From Cyclobacteriaceae bacterium (GTDB lineage Bacteria; Bacteroidota; Bacteroidia; Cytophagales; Cyclobacteriaceae), in assembly GCA_028285685.1 (NCBI GenBank), contig JANQOR010000041.1, positions 310,001 to 374,000 on the forward strand: DNA of 64,000 nucleotides, given 5' to 3'. Made by a program: the position numbers and the translations under genes. How positions within the stretch are numbered: position 1 is the stretch's first letter; each line of letters starts with the position of its first letter. The notes under the pieces were generated by a model that worked only from the letters and a program-made list of their open reading frames with translations, ran no database searches and was not told the origin of the DNA. Shown piece by piece: positions 18,201 through 26,709 of this stretch.

Positions 18201-20597
18201 AGTGGTACGACAACAAATAGCATTACAGTCGATTGGGGATCAACCGGGATGGTTGGTTCAATCAAAGTGTTGGAGCGAAGCGGCGAATGCGTGGGAGATA
18301 CCGTTACCTTAAATGTCAATATTCATACCATTGAAACATCTCCAATATCCGGCAATACAAGTGTGGCAGCCGGGACTAACGGCGTTGCATATTCCGTTAC
18401 CAATACGAGCGGATACACATACGCCTGGACCATTACAGGTGGAACCCAGGCTTCCGGAACAAATACAAACTCAATCACAGTAGATTGGGGCACTGCAGGT
18501 GCTGGTGACGTTAGTGTGATTGCCACTAGTACCTCTCCTTCATGCTCTGCAGCGCCCGCCGTTAATCTGGCAGTCACCAAGTATTCTGTATTAGCTTCAA
18601 ATGGTACCGGCGGTGGTAACTGGAACAACGTTAACACTTGGGCATGTTCCTGTATTCCGCTAACCACCGAAAGTGTTCAGATTCTAAATGGAGATGTGGT
18701 CACACTTGCTCAGAACGAGACCATCGATAACATCACCATAGATGCAGGTGGCACCGTAAACAACAGTACGTTCACTTTGACGGTCAATGGCGACTACACC
18801 AACAACGGTACTCATTCCGGAACAGGTATTATTGATCTGGCAGGGACGGACACAAATATCGATGGAACCGGAACGATTAGCACTTCCGGTGATCTCCAAA
18901 TTTCCGGAGGTAATAAAACAATTCTATCCACTGCAAATCTTAACAAGACCTCTGGAGACGTGGACATTACTGCAGGCAATATCACTGTTACCAATAATGG
19001 CTCTATTACCATTGCAGGCAACCTGGATGCGCTCAATGGGACAGACACCTGGACTAACACAACAACCGCATCTTTAGATGTAAGCGGATCCTTGCTTACA
19101 GCAGGAGCGCTTGATGCTTCTGCTACCGGGAATACAGTGACCTATGGTGTTGCAGGCGCACAGACCATCAAGTTGCCAAACGCTTCTCAATATTACAATT
19201 TAGTGCTAACCACGAGTGGAGCAAAGAGCCTGGCCGGAAATATCATCGTTCAAAATGACCTAACAATTTCCAGCTCAGCGCAACTAGACCTTACCAGCTC
19301 GAACTACGATATCAGCGTCGGTGGAGACTGGACGAACAGCAGTTCCAATGGAGATCCGTTTGTGCAAAGAAGTGGTACAATTACGTTTAATGGTTCCTCC
19401 GGAAACCAAACCATCACAAACACGAATGATGAGACCTTTTATGATCTTGTTGTCAACAAAAGCAGTGGAAACCTTGTTCTTGCTACCAATAGTGATGTTG
19501 TCGTAAGCAACTCTCTCACATTAACCAATGGCCTAATCTCTCCTACGGGCTCGGAAACTGTAACAATTAATGATGACGCAACAGCCACATCGACCACATC
19601 TAGTTACGTTGATGGAAAAGTGATTAAAATTGGTGACGATGCATTCGTTTTTCCGATTGGAAAAAATTCAAGCAGAGGTCAAGTAGGTATTTCAGCTCCG
19701 TCAGCCAGCTCAACGTTTGAAGCAGAATATTTTGATGTCGCCTACTCTGACAGAAGCGTAAGCGGACTGGACCATGTTAGTGGGCTTGAGTATTGGATAC
19801 TGGATCGGACATCAGGATCAGCTGCGGTATCTGTTACTCTTTATTGGGATTCAGGTACAAGAAGTCAGATTGAAGATATTTCCGGATCTGATTTACGAGT
19901 AGCACACTACACAGGCTCAGACTGGATCGATGAGGGTGGAACGGTTGCAGGAATCCTGTCTTCGGGATCTGTAACCAGCAGTGGGACTATTTCATCCTTC
20001 AGTCCCTTTACGTTCGGCTCATCGTCTGGCTTCAATCCTCTCCCAGTGGAAATGACCTCATTTACTGCGAATCTTAGTGATAATCGGGTATTCTTGAACT
20101 GGACAACTGCCACCGAATTGAACAACGATCATTTTGAGGTGGAACGTTCAGCCAATGGGCAGGACTTTGTGGCGATTGGAAAAGTTACTGGAAACGGAAC
20201 GACAAGCATTGCGAAAAGCTACGAATACACAGATAGACTGCCACTCTCAGGAATTTCGTACTATAGACTCAAACAAGTAGATTTTGATGGCGCTTTCGAG
20301 CTAAGTGAAATCATTGTGATCAACAATCAATTATTGCATGGTGGCGTTGAAGCCGTGTTTTTCCCCAATCCCGTAATTTCCAATGATCTAAAGCTCCGAC
20401 TAATCTCTGAAGATCAGGAAACGCCCATTGGTGTCCAGTTTTTTAGCATTTCAGGCCGACTAGTTTATAACCAAAAATTCCAACTTGGTGCTAGAGGTGA
20501 AACCTTCGAAATTTCCAACTCCCTCCCTCCTGGCATGTACCAAGTAAGGATACAGCAAGGGCTTAATCTTGTTAAGAAAAGGTTGATTGTGAAGTAG
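15213..20597 (+). CDS. giant T9SS-secreted adhesin-like protein with four MAM-like repeats
   Basis: 1794 residues. A long signal peptide ends near residue 31 (PSYSQ). Four MAM-like modules begin at about residues 31, 286, 543 and 794, each opening with FPYSxxFE and holding DDxDWTR and KSDMAIDD(I/V)AV-like motifs. The first three are each followed by an Ig-like module (LCAAGTVDLS, YYFRAEVTN). Two PKD-like modules (about 970-1130) and a Gly/Thr/Asn-rich beta-solenoid-like stretch (about 1140-1480) follow. Then comes the Bacteroidota module LPVEMTSFTA...SYYRLKQVD and a type A T9SS sorting domain ending in VKKRLIVK. The protein is probably exported across the outer membrane and attached to or released from the surface, with roles in adhesion or binding glycans. 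Confidence 0.9.
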   Translation: MNSEIESGQRIWIFLLISIFSLALALPSYSQVSSFPYSEDFESDLGSWSQGSGDDIDWTRDSGGTPSSSTGPSAGSGSTWYLFIEASSPNHPSKRAHLENTFDFTGEFDPTLTFDYHMYGTNQGTLYVDVNDGAWNNGVWSITGQQQTSNGAAYTTAYVDLSAYENRSNIIIRFRGVTGDDSKSDMAIDNIAVCTVDPGTATISSNMMCSSGTVDLSLSGHDSGGTIQWQESTDNVTFSDISGATSADHTTASLSTGSNYYFRAEVTNGCANYSNTVSVVVESGNGTISTFPYSQDFDTNQGSWAGASGDDFDWTRDDSGTPSSGTGPSTGNSGTFYMYTEASSPNNPNRSAFLDNTFDFTNLSDPELTFYYHMFGFEQGTMHVDVGADESVWSITGAQQISNEDDWKKATVNLSAYAGRCNVTIRFRGVTGLGSKSDMAIDDVAVRDACLSVNGGTASVSDDVLCAAGTVDLSVVGQDGGATLQWQQSTDNITFTDISGATSPNATTGTLSTGNTYYFRAEVTNVCDAYSDTVSVIVNSGGGISSFPYSQDFESGQTGWSGASGDDFDWTRDSGGTPSTITGPSAGNSSTWYMYTEASGSNNPYKTAYLQGDFDFTSETTPILSFYYHMYGNEMGTLYVDANGTEVFSIAGEQQSLDTDPWRLASVDLSAYGGECNVTIRFRGVTGADSKSDMAIDDVAICTVAPGTATISDAALCAAGTVDLSVDGYDGSATIQWEESTDNVTFTNISGATSKDHTTSTLSTGNTYYFRAAITNSCTNYSNVVSVAVTSGGGESTFPYSEGFESGFGNWTQSASDDFDWTRTNTNTPSDETGASGANDGSYFIFTEASGSNSPGQTASLEQEFDFTSATGPILSFYYHMYGIETGTLYVDVNNVNIWSLTGQQQSSNADDWEQVSIDLSDYAGECSATIRFRVVTGVDSKGDISLDDIAVCEKPVTSAITGSTDVCKSDTGEAYSVTNNTGNTYTWIIDGGVQASGTTTNSITVDWGSTGMVGSIKVLERSGECVGDTVTLNVNIHTIETSPISGNTSVAAGTNGVAYSVTNTSGYTYAWTITGGTQASGTNTNSITVDWGTAGAGDVSVIATSTSPSCSAAPAVNLAVTKYSVLASNGTGGGNWNNVNTWACSCIPLTTESVQILNGDVVTLAQNETIDNITIDAGGTVNNSTFTLTVNGDYTNNGTHSGTGIIDLAGTDTNIDGTGTISTSGDLQISGGNKTILSTANLNKTSGDVDITAGNITVTNNGSITIAGNLDALNGTDTWTNTTTASLDVSGSLLTAGALDASATGNTVTYGVAGAQTIKLPNASQYYNLVLTTSGAKSLAGNIIVQNDLTISSSAQLDLTSSNYDISVGGDWTNSSSNGDPFVQRSGTITFNGSSGNQTITNTNDETFYDLVVNKSSGNLVLATNSDVVVSNSLTLTNGLISPTGSETVTINDDATATSTTSSYVDGKVIKIGDDAFVFPIGKNSSRGQVGISAPSASSTFEAEYFDVAYSDRSVSGLDHVSGLEYWILDRTSGSAAVSVTLYWDSGTRSQIEDISGSDLRVAHYTGSDWIDEGGTVAGILSSGSVTSSGTISSFSPFTFGSSSGFNPLPVEMTSFTANLSDNRVFLNWTTATELNNDHFEVERSANGQDFVAIGKVTGNGTTSIAKSYEYTDRLPLSGISYYRLKQVDFDGAFELSEIIVINNQLLHGGVEAVFFPNPVISNDLKLRLISEDQETPIGVQFFSISGRLVYNQKFQLGARGETFEISNSLPPGMYQVRIQQGLNLVKKRLIVK
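15306..18075 (+). repeat. four tandem 750-770 bp coding repeats
   Basis: Within the adhesin gene, four copies start at about 15306, 16072, 16841 and 17594. Each encodes a MAM-like module and the first three also an Ig-like module. The copies are diverged at DNA level but keep long protein identity such as MAIDDVA and TGNTYYFRA, as expected for old duplications under selection. Confidence 0.8.
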
Positions 20598-20615
20598 CCA
20601 TGTCCTGTAGGCGGT

Positions 20616-20790
20616 TAGTCGCAAGTGATAAGCTATAAGCCGCAAGCCGCAAGCCGCAAGCTACAAGCCACAAGCCACAAGCTACAAGCTACAAGCTATG
20701 AGCTATCAGCTATCAGCTATAAGTGATAAGTGATAAGCTGCAAGCTATAAGTAATAAGCTGCAAGCTATAAGTGATAAGCTACAAGCTAG
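20616..20790. repeat. 25-unit heptanucleotide tandem repeat
   Basis: Twenty-five consecutive 7-bp units with consensus AAGCTAY fill most of the space between the adhesin gene and the PadR gene. Variants include AAGCCGC, AAGTGAT, CAGCTAT and AAGTAAT. There is no break in the 7-base phase over 175 bp. It is not coding on either strand in a convincing way. Role unknown; it starts 19 bases after the adhesin stop codon. Confidence 0.9.
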
Positions 20791-20822
20791 TAGCATCGAG
20801 TGCAGCAGTGATTCGCAAGTAA

Positions 20823-20876
20823 TTCTACAAACAGGAAACATTAATTAGAAGTTCTACGTTTAGGAAATATTAATTG
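20823..20876 (+). promoter_or_regulatory. 29-bp direct repeat upstream of the PadR gene
   Basis: Two copies of a 25-base element (TTCTACnnnnAGGAAAyATTAATT core) begin at 20823 and 20852, so the period is 29 bp. The second ends seven bases before the PadR start codon. Tandem spacing suggests a pair of operator half sites or overlapping promoter elements, possibly for autoregulation by PadR. Confidence 0.5.
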
Positions 20877-20883
20877 ATGTACT

Positions 20884-21210
20884 ATGAAGGGAACACATTT
20901 AGGAGAATTTGAAGAACTGGTCTTGCTAACCGTGGGAGTTCTTGGGGATGAGGCCTATGGAATTGCACTCAAGGATGATATGGAAAAAAGGACTGGTAGG
21001 AAACCAAGCATTGGTGCCTTGCACAGCGCCTTGACCCGATTAGAGGGCAAGGGATTCATTAGTTCATTTATGGAGGGCGCGACTGAAGATCGACGTGGTA
21101 GACGAAAACGCTTCTACCGTTTAACAGCTCAAGGCACTAAAGCTATTAAAGCTATCTATGATCAGCGTACAAAAATGATCAAATTGATACCAAATATCGC
21201 TATACAGTGA
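20884..21210 (+). CDS. PadR family transcriptional regulator
   Basis: A 108-residue winged-helix protein with the PadR signature GEFEELVLLTVGVLGDEAYG and SIGALHSALTRLEGKGFI, followed by the wing GRRKRFYRLTAQG. PadR proteins are usually ligand-responsive repressors of adjacent transporter genes. The stop overlaps the GTG start of the next permease gene, a pairing common in Bacteroidota. Direct repeats lie just upstream. Confidence 0.93.
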   Translation: MKGTHLGEFEELVLLTVGVLGDEAYGIALKDDMEKRTGRKPSIGALHSALTRLEGKGFISSFMEGATEDRRGRRKRFYRLTAQGTKAIKAIYDQRTKMIKLIPNIAIQ

Positions 21211-23858
21211 AGCGGCCGGAACCACCTGGATTTGCGATACGCTTTTTTACTTCCTTTTGTCATCGTCGGCATTTGGAAGGATTGGAAGGCGACCTGTATG
21301 AATTATTTGAACGTCGTGTCAACTCGAAGGGTCCCCTACTCGCCAAAATCTTCTACTTGTATGATATGATTACACTAATGAGGTCAAGTGTAGCTAAACC
21401 AATAAAACCAAATAGGATGACTAATCAACTAGGAATGTTTAAAAACTACTTTAAAACAACCCTCCGCATGGGTTGGAAGCAAAAGAGCTTTTCATTTATC
21501 AATTTGCTCGGACTGACTATTGGACTAACAAGCGTAATCTTCATCGCCTTGTTCGTCTTTGACGAATTGGGATATGATAAACACATTTCCAATGCGGATA
21601 AAAAATTCAGAATCTACAATATCAGGCAAGGCAATGATGGTCAAACCAGCTTTCTTCCTATAGTTCCACCAATGTATGCTAACACCCTTCGAGATGATTT
21701 CCCACAGGTCAAGCAGGTGGGACGGATTCTTTTTGATTACGGCGGCACTGTTTTCACCATAGACAATCAGCCATTTTCGGAGAAAAAGGGAGTGTTTGCA
21801 GAGCCCGAGGTGCTCGATATTCTGAATATTGAAGTTCTGAAGGGATCATTCACCCATGATACGGATCCTATCTCCGTGCTCCTTTCCGAATCGCTGTTTA
21901 GAAAATTTTTTGGCGACGATCCTTTCGAAGAACAAACCTTGATGATCTCAACCTATACAGTCAAGGTAGCTGGAATCTTCAGGGACTTACCCGATCAATC
22001 GCATCTCGACGTAGAATTTATTTATCCATTTAAGTTAACCAATCAATATGTCAGCGCAGAGCGAATGCAAAGTTGGATCTGGCAGCAGTTTTTTACCTAT
22101 GTTGAGCTTGAACCACTGCTGGATCAAAAAGCATTTATCGATCAATTCGGAGATCGTGTAAGAGATCTTTCAAAAGAGCAAACAGCGAAATTTGGCTTTC
22201 AATATGACCCTTACCTCCAAACCGTGCAGGACATTCGCCTACATTCTAACAACTTCCAGTGGGACATCGCGGTTACAAGGAGCTTTCAGTCCATCCTGTT
22301 CCTGTCCATTGCAGCTGGAATTATTCTTCTGATTGCATGTCTGAACTTTGTTAATCTGTCTACCGCCCAAGCGTTAAAACGTGCGAAGGAAGTAAGCGTG
22401 AGAAAATTCATAGGTGCTAATAGGATGCAGTTGATGATCCAGCATGGTTTCGAATCTACTGTTTACACACTCACTGCAGGGCTGATCAGCGTGATTCTTC
22501 TCGTCCTGCTTATGACTCCATTCAATGACTTTACAGGAAAACTATTTACACTTCAAGACATCCTGACCGCCCAGAATTGTCTTGTTTACTTCTCCTCTCT
22601 TGTTGTTTTAGGAGTTGTATCAGGTTGGTATCCTGCCCTTATACTCACGAGCTTTAATCCATTAACAGTTTTGCATGGCGGAGGAGCCAAAAAAATAATG
22701 AGGAAGGGAAGTCTAGTGGATCCACGGCAACTGATGGTGGGCGCTCAATATGCCTTATCCATAGGTCTGATTTCAATTTCCCTTATTATGCAGAACCAGT
22801 ACAACTATTTGAGAGAAACGGACATGGGATTTAATAAGGAGAACCTCATAATGATCCCTTTGACAAACTCACTTGAAAAAGACCTGGATGCCACTCGTGA
22901 AGCCTTCTTAGGTCATAGCCAGGTAGAGGATGTTAGCTTCTGCTACGGGGTGCCTGGTGGTATCGTTGCTGGAGATGGTGTTTTTCTCCCTGAGAAACAG
23001 GAAAATGAGTTTTCCTGCAACATGTTCATGGTAGATTACGACTACCTCTCCACGATGAAAATAGACATGATAGCTGGAAGAGGGTTTTCAAAAGATTATG
23101 CTACCGACCCAGCTAGTGCTTTTGTCATCAACGAAACAGCAGTGGAGGTCTTTGGGTTTTCGAATCCGCAGGAAGCACTTGGTGAGACAGTCCACTGGTC
23201 CATGTGGAGCCAACAAGACTCACTAAAAAAAGGAAAGATCATTGGGGTTGTAAATGATTTTAATTTTAAAAGTCTGCATAATCAGATCTCACCCGTTGTT
23301 TTGCACATGGGCGAAAGCTACTTCCAAAACATGATTGTCAGAATTGGCAAAGATGATCCTTTGACTTCCATTAAATTTCTGGAGGATCAGTACCGAAAAT
23401 ACGAGGCTACAAGACCATTTGAACCTGAATTTGTAGACAAGAATTTTGAGCAATTCTATGAGTCAGAAAACAAACTCAGCCAGCTGTTTACTCTCTTTAC
23501 CATCTTAGCCATACTTACAGCAACTATTGGATTATTTGGGTTGGTCAGTTACAGCATCGTCAGTCGGTCAAAGGAGATCAGCATACGAAAGGTGCTTGGA
23601 GCTGGTACTGAAAGGCTTATTCGTCTCTTGGTCATGCGTTACATCTGGCTCGTGCTAATCTGCATCGTGATAGCCTTCCCGATCTCTTATTGGTTGGCCA
23701 ATACCTGGCTTGAAAACTTCGCGTACCGAATCAGTATCGGTCCAGGAATATTTGTTCCCGTGGCTTTTGCTATAATCGCACTGACTTTGTTAACAGTAGG
23801 ATTTCAAGCAATAAAGGGATCAAGGGCTAACCCTGCGGAAAGGCTGAGGAGTGAGTAA
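21207..23858 (+). CDS. FtsX/MacB-type ABC permease with N-terminal prefix domain
   Basis: 883 residues starting with GTG at 21207, inside the PadR stop (GTGA overlap). Residues 1-70 are a permease prefix domain (RFFTSFCHRRHLEGLEGDLYEL region) typical of PadR-linked permeases. A membrane segment near 95, a MacB periplasmic domain, three segments, a second periplasmic domain and a final FtsX set with SIRKVLGA follow, ending ANPAERLR. MacB-type permeases are mechanotransmission exporters, often for peptides, antibiotics or lipoproteins. No cognate ATPase is adjacent, so it would use one encoded elsewhere. Confidence 0.88.
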   Translation: MKRPEPPGFAIRFFTSFCHRRHLEGLEGDLYELFERRVNSKGPLLAKIFYLYDMITLMRSSVAKPIKPNRMTNQLGMFKNYFKTTLRMGWKQKSFSFINLLGLTIGLTSVIFIALFVFDELGYDKHISNADKKFRIYNIRQGNDGQTSFLPIVPPMYANTLRDDFPQVKQVGRILFDYGGTVFTIDNQPFSEKKGVFAEPEVLDILNIEVLKGSFTHDTDPISVLLSESLFRKFFGDDPFEEQTLMISTYTVKVAGIFRDLPDQSHLDVEFIYPFKLTNQYVSAERMQSWIWQQFFTYVELEPLLDQKAFIDQFGDRVRDLSKEQTAKFGFQYDPYLQTVQDIRLHSNNFQWDIAVTRSFQSILFLSIAAGIILLIACLNFVNLSTAQALKRAKEVSVRKFIGANRMQLMIQHGFESTVYTLTAGLISVILLVLLMTPFNDFTGKLFTLQDILTAQNCLVYFSSLVVLGVVSGWYPALILTSFNPLTVLHGGGAKKIMRKGSLVDPRQLMVGAQYALSIGLISISLIMQNQYNYLRETDMGFNKENLIMIPLTNSLEKDLDATREAFLGHSQVEDVSFCYGVPGGIVAGDGVFLPEKQENEFSCNMFMVDYDYLSTMKIDMIAGRGFSKDYATDPASAFVINETAVEVFGFSNPQEALGETVHWSMWSQQDSLKKGKIIGVVNDFNFKSLHNQISPVVLHMGESYFQNMIVRIGKDDPLTSIKFLEDQYRKYEATRPFEPEFVDKNFEQFYESENKLSQLFTLFTILAILTATIGLFGLVSYSIVSRSKEISIRKVLGAGTERLIRLLVMRYIWLVLICIVIAFPISYWLANTWLENFAYRISIGPGIFVPVAFAIIALTLLTVGFQAIKGSRANPAERLRSE

Positions 23859-23981
23859 GCAAGTCATTTGATTTTGCCCGTTGAAAAGCATATTAGAAGC
23901 AGTCCAAAGAATAGTACCCATTTTAATGATTTAAATCAGCTCGTTCAAGACCATGCGGCAAGGCTGATCATGATCTGCGAT

Positions 23982-25184
23982 TTACAGTGGTGATTTTACA
24001 TTCACATTTTGCACTGGGATGAGCAGAAGAATACCGATCCAAAGAATCACAGATCCAGCGAAAACGATATGGAAATAAAATGCTGGATTCCAGACAGTTG
24101 GAGTCACAATAAAGAGTTCTGACAAAATAAATCCAGAGAACAAGATCGCAAGTCCCAATTTTCTGGATTTAGTATCCACTGGCATCATTCCCTGAACGTG
24201 AAACCATGCCACTAAAAAAGTAGTCACCACTCCAAGAAAAACCAGATGCAAATATCCAATGGTGTAATTTCTTACCTCGTAGGCAAGGTGCGCAACAAAC
24301 GGGATTGCAGAAATTGCTTGTAGAAAGACCTTCAGTACTAAAGCCGAAAAACACCACTTCAAAAGCATCATACCCACCTTTGAGACCTTCCGCGTAAGAC
24401 CATGCCATAGAGGTTTGATCAAAAGAACAAACCGTATCAAGGCCACAACTTGAACGGTTCCCGCAACTGCTCCTATTCCATAAACCAATGCATGAGGACG
24501 CATCCATAATGCAGACAAGGCGAGGCCCGATATACATTGTACGTTCATCAATCTCAAGACCACCTTCAGATCAGAAGGGTCTATTTTATACGGTTTTGCC
24601 TGTACCATCGAAAAGAACATTCCAATGATGCTGAAAATAAAGAATCCGTTATATAGAAAATGCAAGTAGAAATAGATAGCCATGTAGTACAGGTTGGACC
24701 CAGCATGCCCTGAAACGATAATCGGTCCCAGCGAAAATGGCCCAAGAGTGGACAAAACGAGGTAGAACAGTCCCCATCTGATGAATGACTTAGCTTCAAA
24801 ATTTAACACCTTCGACTTCTTCCACACCAAGCGAGTCCATGCATATGAAAGCAAAATGTGAAGTGTTGAGAATGAAATAGAAATCGCAGCATATCCCTGT
24901 ATCGGAAAACTGAGTAGCATACCCAACACTGAAACCTGGAACATCAGGTACAGGATCAGGTGTCTTTTCGTCACGGAATCCTTGAAGAGTATGAAATGAA
25001 ACCCCGCTATTATCGCGTTGAAAACCCAACCTAACAGAACAACATGGGAGTGCGTATGCAACAAATATTGGTAGTTGAACGCATTGATTGGGGAAATGAA
25101 CTGCCACCTCATCAAGACACCAATAGCACCTGAGATAACGAGAAATAGAAATGCAACTTTCCACAACAGGCTACTTGTTCTCAT
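23982..25184 (-). CDS. polytopic membrane protein, possibly related to heme-copper oxidase subunit I
   Basis: A 400-residue protein with about 12 hydrophobic segments. Conserved-looking histidines lie in membrane segments: LLHTHSHVVLLGWVFNA, the histidine of GPIIVSGHAG, YFYLHFLYNGFF and GYLHLVFLGVV. Spaced intramembrane His are typical of heme-binding proteins such as NorB/oxidase subunit I or NnrS, but I cannot place it in either. I choose the ATG at 25184, because the longer start at 25259 would sit next to an FNR-like box (25260-25273). Divergent from hemN in an anaerobic region, so a role in NO or oxygen metabolism is plausible. Confidence 0.6.
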   Translation of the reverse strand: MRTSSLLWKVAFLFLVISGAIGVLMRWQFISPINAFNYQYLLHTHSHVVLLGWVFNAIIAGFHFILFKDSVTKRHLILYLMFQVSVLGMLLSFPIQGYAAISISFSTLHILLSYAWTRLVWKKSKVLNFEAKSFIRWGLFYLVLSTLGPFSLGPIIVSGHAGSNLYYMAIYFYLHFLYNGFFIFSIIGMFFSMVQAKPYKIDPSDLKVVLRLMNVQCISGLALSALWMRPHALVYGIGAVAGTVQVVALIRFVLLIKPLWHGLTRKVSKVGMMLLKWCFSALVLKVFLQAISAIPFVAHLAYEVRNYTIGYLHLVFLGVVTTFLVAWFHVQGMMPVDTKSRKLGLAILFSGFILSELFIVTPTVWNPAFYFHIVFAGSVILWIGILLLIPVQNVNVKSPL

Positions 25185-25259
25185 TTTTAGATAATCGGAA
25201 ATTCTTTTCGTGAAAGCAATACAGCAAAGTAAAAAATCTTGCACTCCCAAATGCATCAT

Positions 25260-25273
25260 GTGACTTTAATCAT
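25260..25273. promoter_or_regulatory. FNR/CRP-like box between membrane-protein gene and hemN
   Basis: GTGACTTTAATCAT matches TTGAT-N4-ATCAA at seven of ten positions with an intact TGA-N6-TCA core. Its centre is 82 bases before the inner strand start of the membrane gene and 88 before the hemN ATG, which fits activation at -41.5 with a 40-50 base leader on either side. Confidence 0.5.
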
Positions 25274-25354
25274 ATAAAGACATCATGATCGTCATAATAC
25301 TCGAGATTAATGACTTCTACATTTGACCGCTTTAGATACTACTATCCCTCATTC

Positions 25355-26695
25355 ATGGATATAAAAAAATACAACGTCCCCGTTCCCAGATATACCAGTT
25401 ACCCTACCGTCCCATTTTGGAATACCGAAGATTTTACACCAACCGGATATGAACAATCCATGCAAACCGCATTTTGGTCAAGCAGCAAGGAAGTAAGTAT
25501 TTACATTCATCTCCCCTTTTGTGAAAGCTTATGCACCTACTGTGCCTGTAATACCCGAATCACGAAAAATCATGGAGTAGAAAAGCCCTATAGAGAGCAC
25601 TTGATTAGAGAATGGAATCTCTATCTGGAAAGGCTTCCTGACATTCCAATCATACGGGAAATCCATATGGGTGGAGGAACTCCAACCTTTTTCAGTGCTG
25701 AGAATCTGGGAAAGATGATCGGCGGGCTGGTAAGCAAAGCTCGCATTTCTCCCTCCGCAAGCATGAGCTTTGAAGGGCATCCTGCCAACACAACACCTCA
25801 GCATTTGAAAACGCTCTACAAACAAGGCTTTGACCGCTTGAGTCTTGGTATTCAGGATTTCGACCTGGATGTGCAAAAACTTATCAACCGGATGCAAACA
25901 TTTGAACAGGTAAAGCAGGTAACCGACAAAGCCAGAAAGACAGGTTACACTTCCGTCAACTACGATATGGTTTACGGACTTCCGGGGCAGTCGCTTGCGT
26001 CACTGGATGAGACTTTAGATAAAGTGATTTTACTTTCTCCTGACAGAATTGCCTATTATAGTTATGCCCATATCCCATCCATGAAACCAGCTCAAAAGTC
26101 ATATGAAAAATATCTTCCTTCTGGAGAAGAAAAGTTGCGTTTTATGCAGTTTGGGAAGGAGCGACTTCAAGAAGCTGGGTACGAGGAAGTGGGCATGGAC
26201 CACTTTGTCAAGCAAACGGATGAATTGCTAGTCGCCAGACAGGAGGGTGAATTACATCGAAATTTCATGGGTTATACTCCATTCTCAAGCAAACTTCTTA
26301 TTGGCTTAGGTGTAAGTGCCATCGGTGATTCTTGGACCGGCTTTTCACAGAACGCGAAGTCAGTTGAGACTTACTTCAAAAAACTGGAAGCCAAACAACT
26401 TCCATTCGTAAAAGGACATCTACTTACAAAGGAAGATCTTTTCTTGAGAAAGCAGATCCTCAACCTGATGTGTCACTTCAAGACAAAATGGACTGAAGAT
26501 GAGCTCTTAAAGTACGGGCTCTCGGCCAACTATGAATTGCTAGAACAACTAGATGTGGAAGGATTTATCGAATTAAACAAGGGCGGAATTCAAGTATTGC
26601 CTGCGGGACGAGAAATTTTGAGGATCATATGTAGTGCATTTGATGCACGCCTCAACAACTCCGGCAGATCACCTCAATTTAGCAAGTCCATTTAG
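25355..26695 (+). CDS. hemN: oxygen-independent coproporphyrinogen III oxidase
   Basis: A 446-residue radical-SAM enzyme that decarboxylates coproporphyrinogen III to protoporphyrinogen IX without oxygen. The iron-sulfur motif is CESLCTYC (Cys56, 60, 63) and the HemN start KYNVPVPRYTSYPTVPFW supports the ATG at 25355 rather than one 15 codons earlier. The C-terminal HemN domain is present, with length normal for the true enzyme rather than the HemW chaperone. An FNR-like box lies upstream, and heme supply fits the nos cluster nearby. Confidence 0.95.
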   Translation: MDIKKYNVPVPRYTSYPTVPFWNTEDFTPTGYEQSMQTAFWSSSKEVSIYIHLPFCESLCTYCACNTRITKNHGVEKPYREHLIREWNLYLERLPDIPIIREIHMGGGTPTFFSAENLGKMIGGLVSKARISPSASMSFEGHPANTTPQHLKTLYKQGFDRLSLGIQDFDLDVQKLINRMQTFEQVKQVTDKARKTGYTSVNYDMVYGLPGQSLASLDETLDKVILLSPDRIAYYSYAHIPSMKPAQKSYEKYLPSGEEKLRFMQFGKERLQEAGYEEVGMDHFVKQTDELLVARQEGELHRNFMGYTPFSSKLLIGLGVSAIGDSWTGFSQNAKSVETYFKKLEAKQLPFVKGHLLTKEDLFLRKQILNLMCHFKTKWTEDELLKYGLSANYELLEQLDVEGFIELNKGGIQVLPAGREILRIICSAFDARLNNSGRSPQFSKSI

Positions 26696-26709
26696 CTCTA
26701 CGATTACGA

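Noticed and set aside
15391-19506. Several plus- and minus-strand frames of 60-210 codons inside the adhesin gene
   Set aside because: They lie in other frames of a long gene with consistent repeats and domain structure; their products have no recognisable features.
20460-20645. Minus-strand frame partly in the heptamer array
   Set aside because: It overlaps the conserved T9SS sorting domain and its N-terminal part is only a translation of the 7-bp repeat.
23926-23939. FNR-like box ATGATTTAAATCAG with a perfect TGAT-N4-ATCA core
   Set aside because: It lies between two convergent genes, downstream of both, where no promoter is expected. It shows that the core alone occurs by chance in this AT-rich intergenic DNA.
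23940-23966. Possible remnant of a permease 3' end (CATGCGGCAAGGCTGA resembling the end of the FtsX-type permease gene at about 23835)
   Set aside because: Similarity covers only about 15 bases and no longer frame is kept; chance is as likely as a decayed duplicate.
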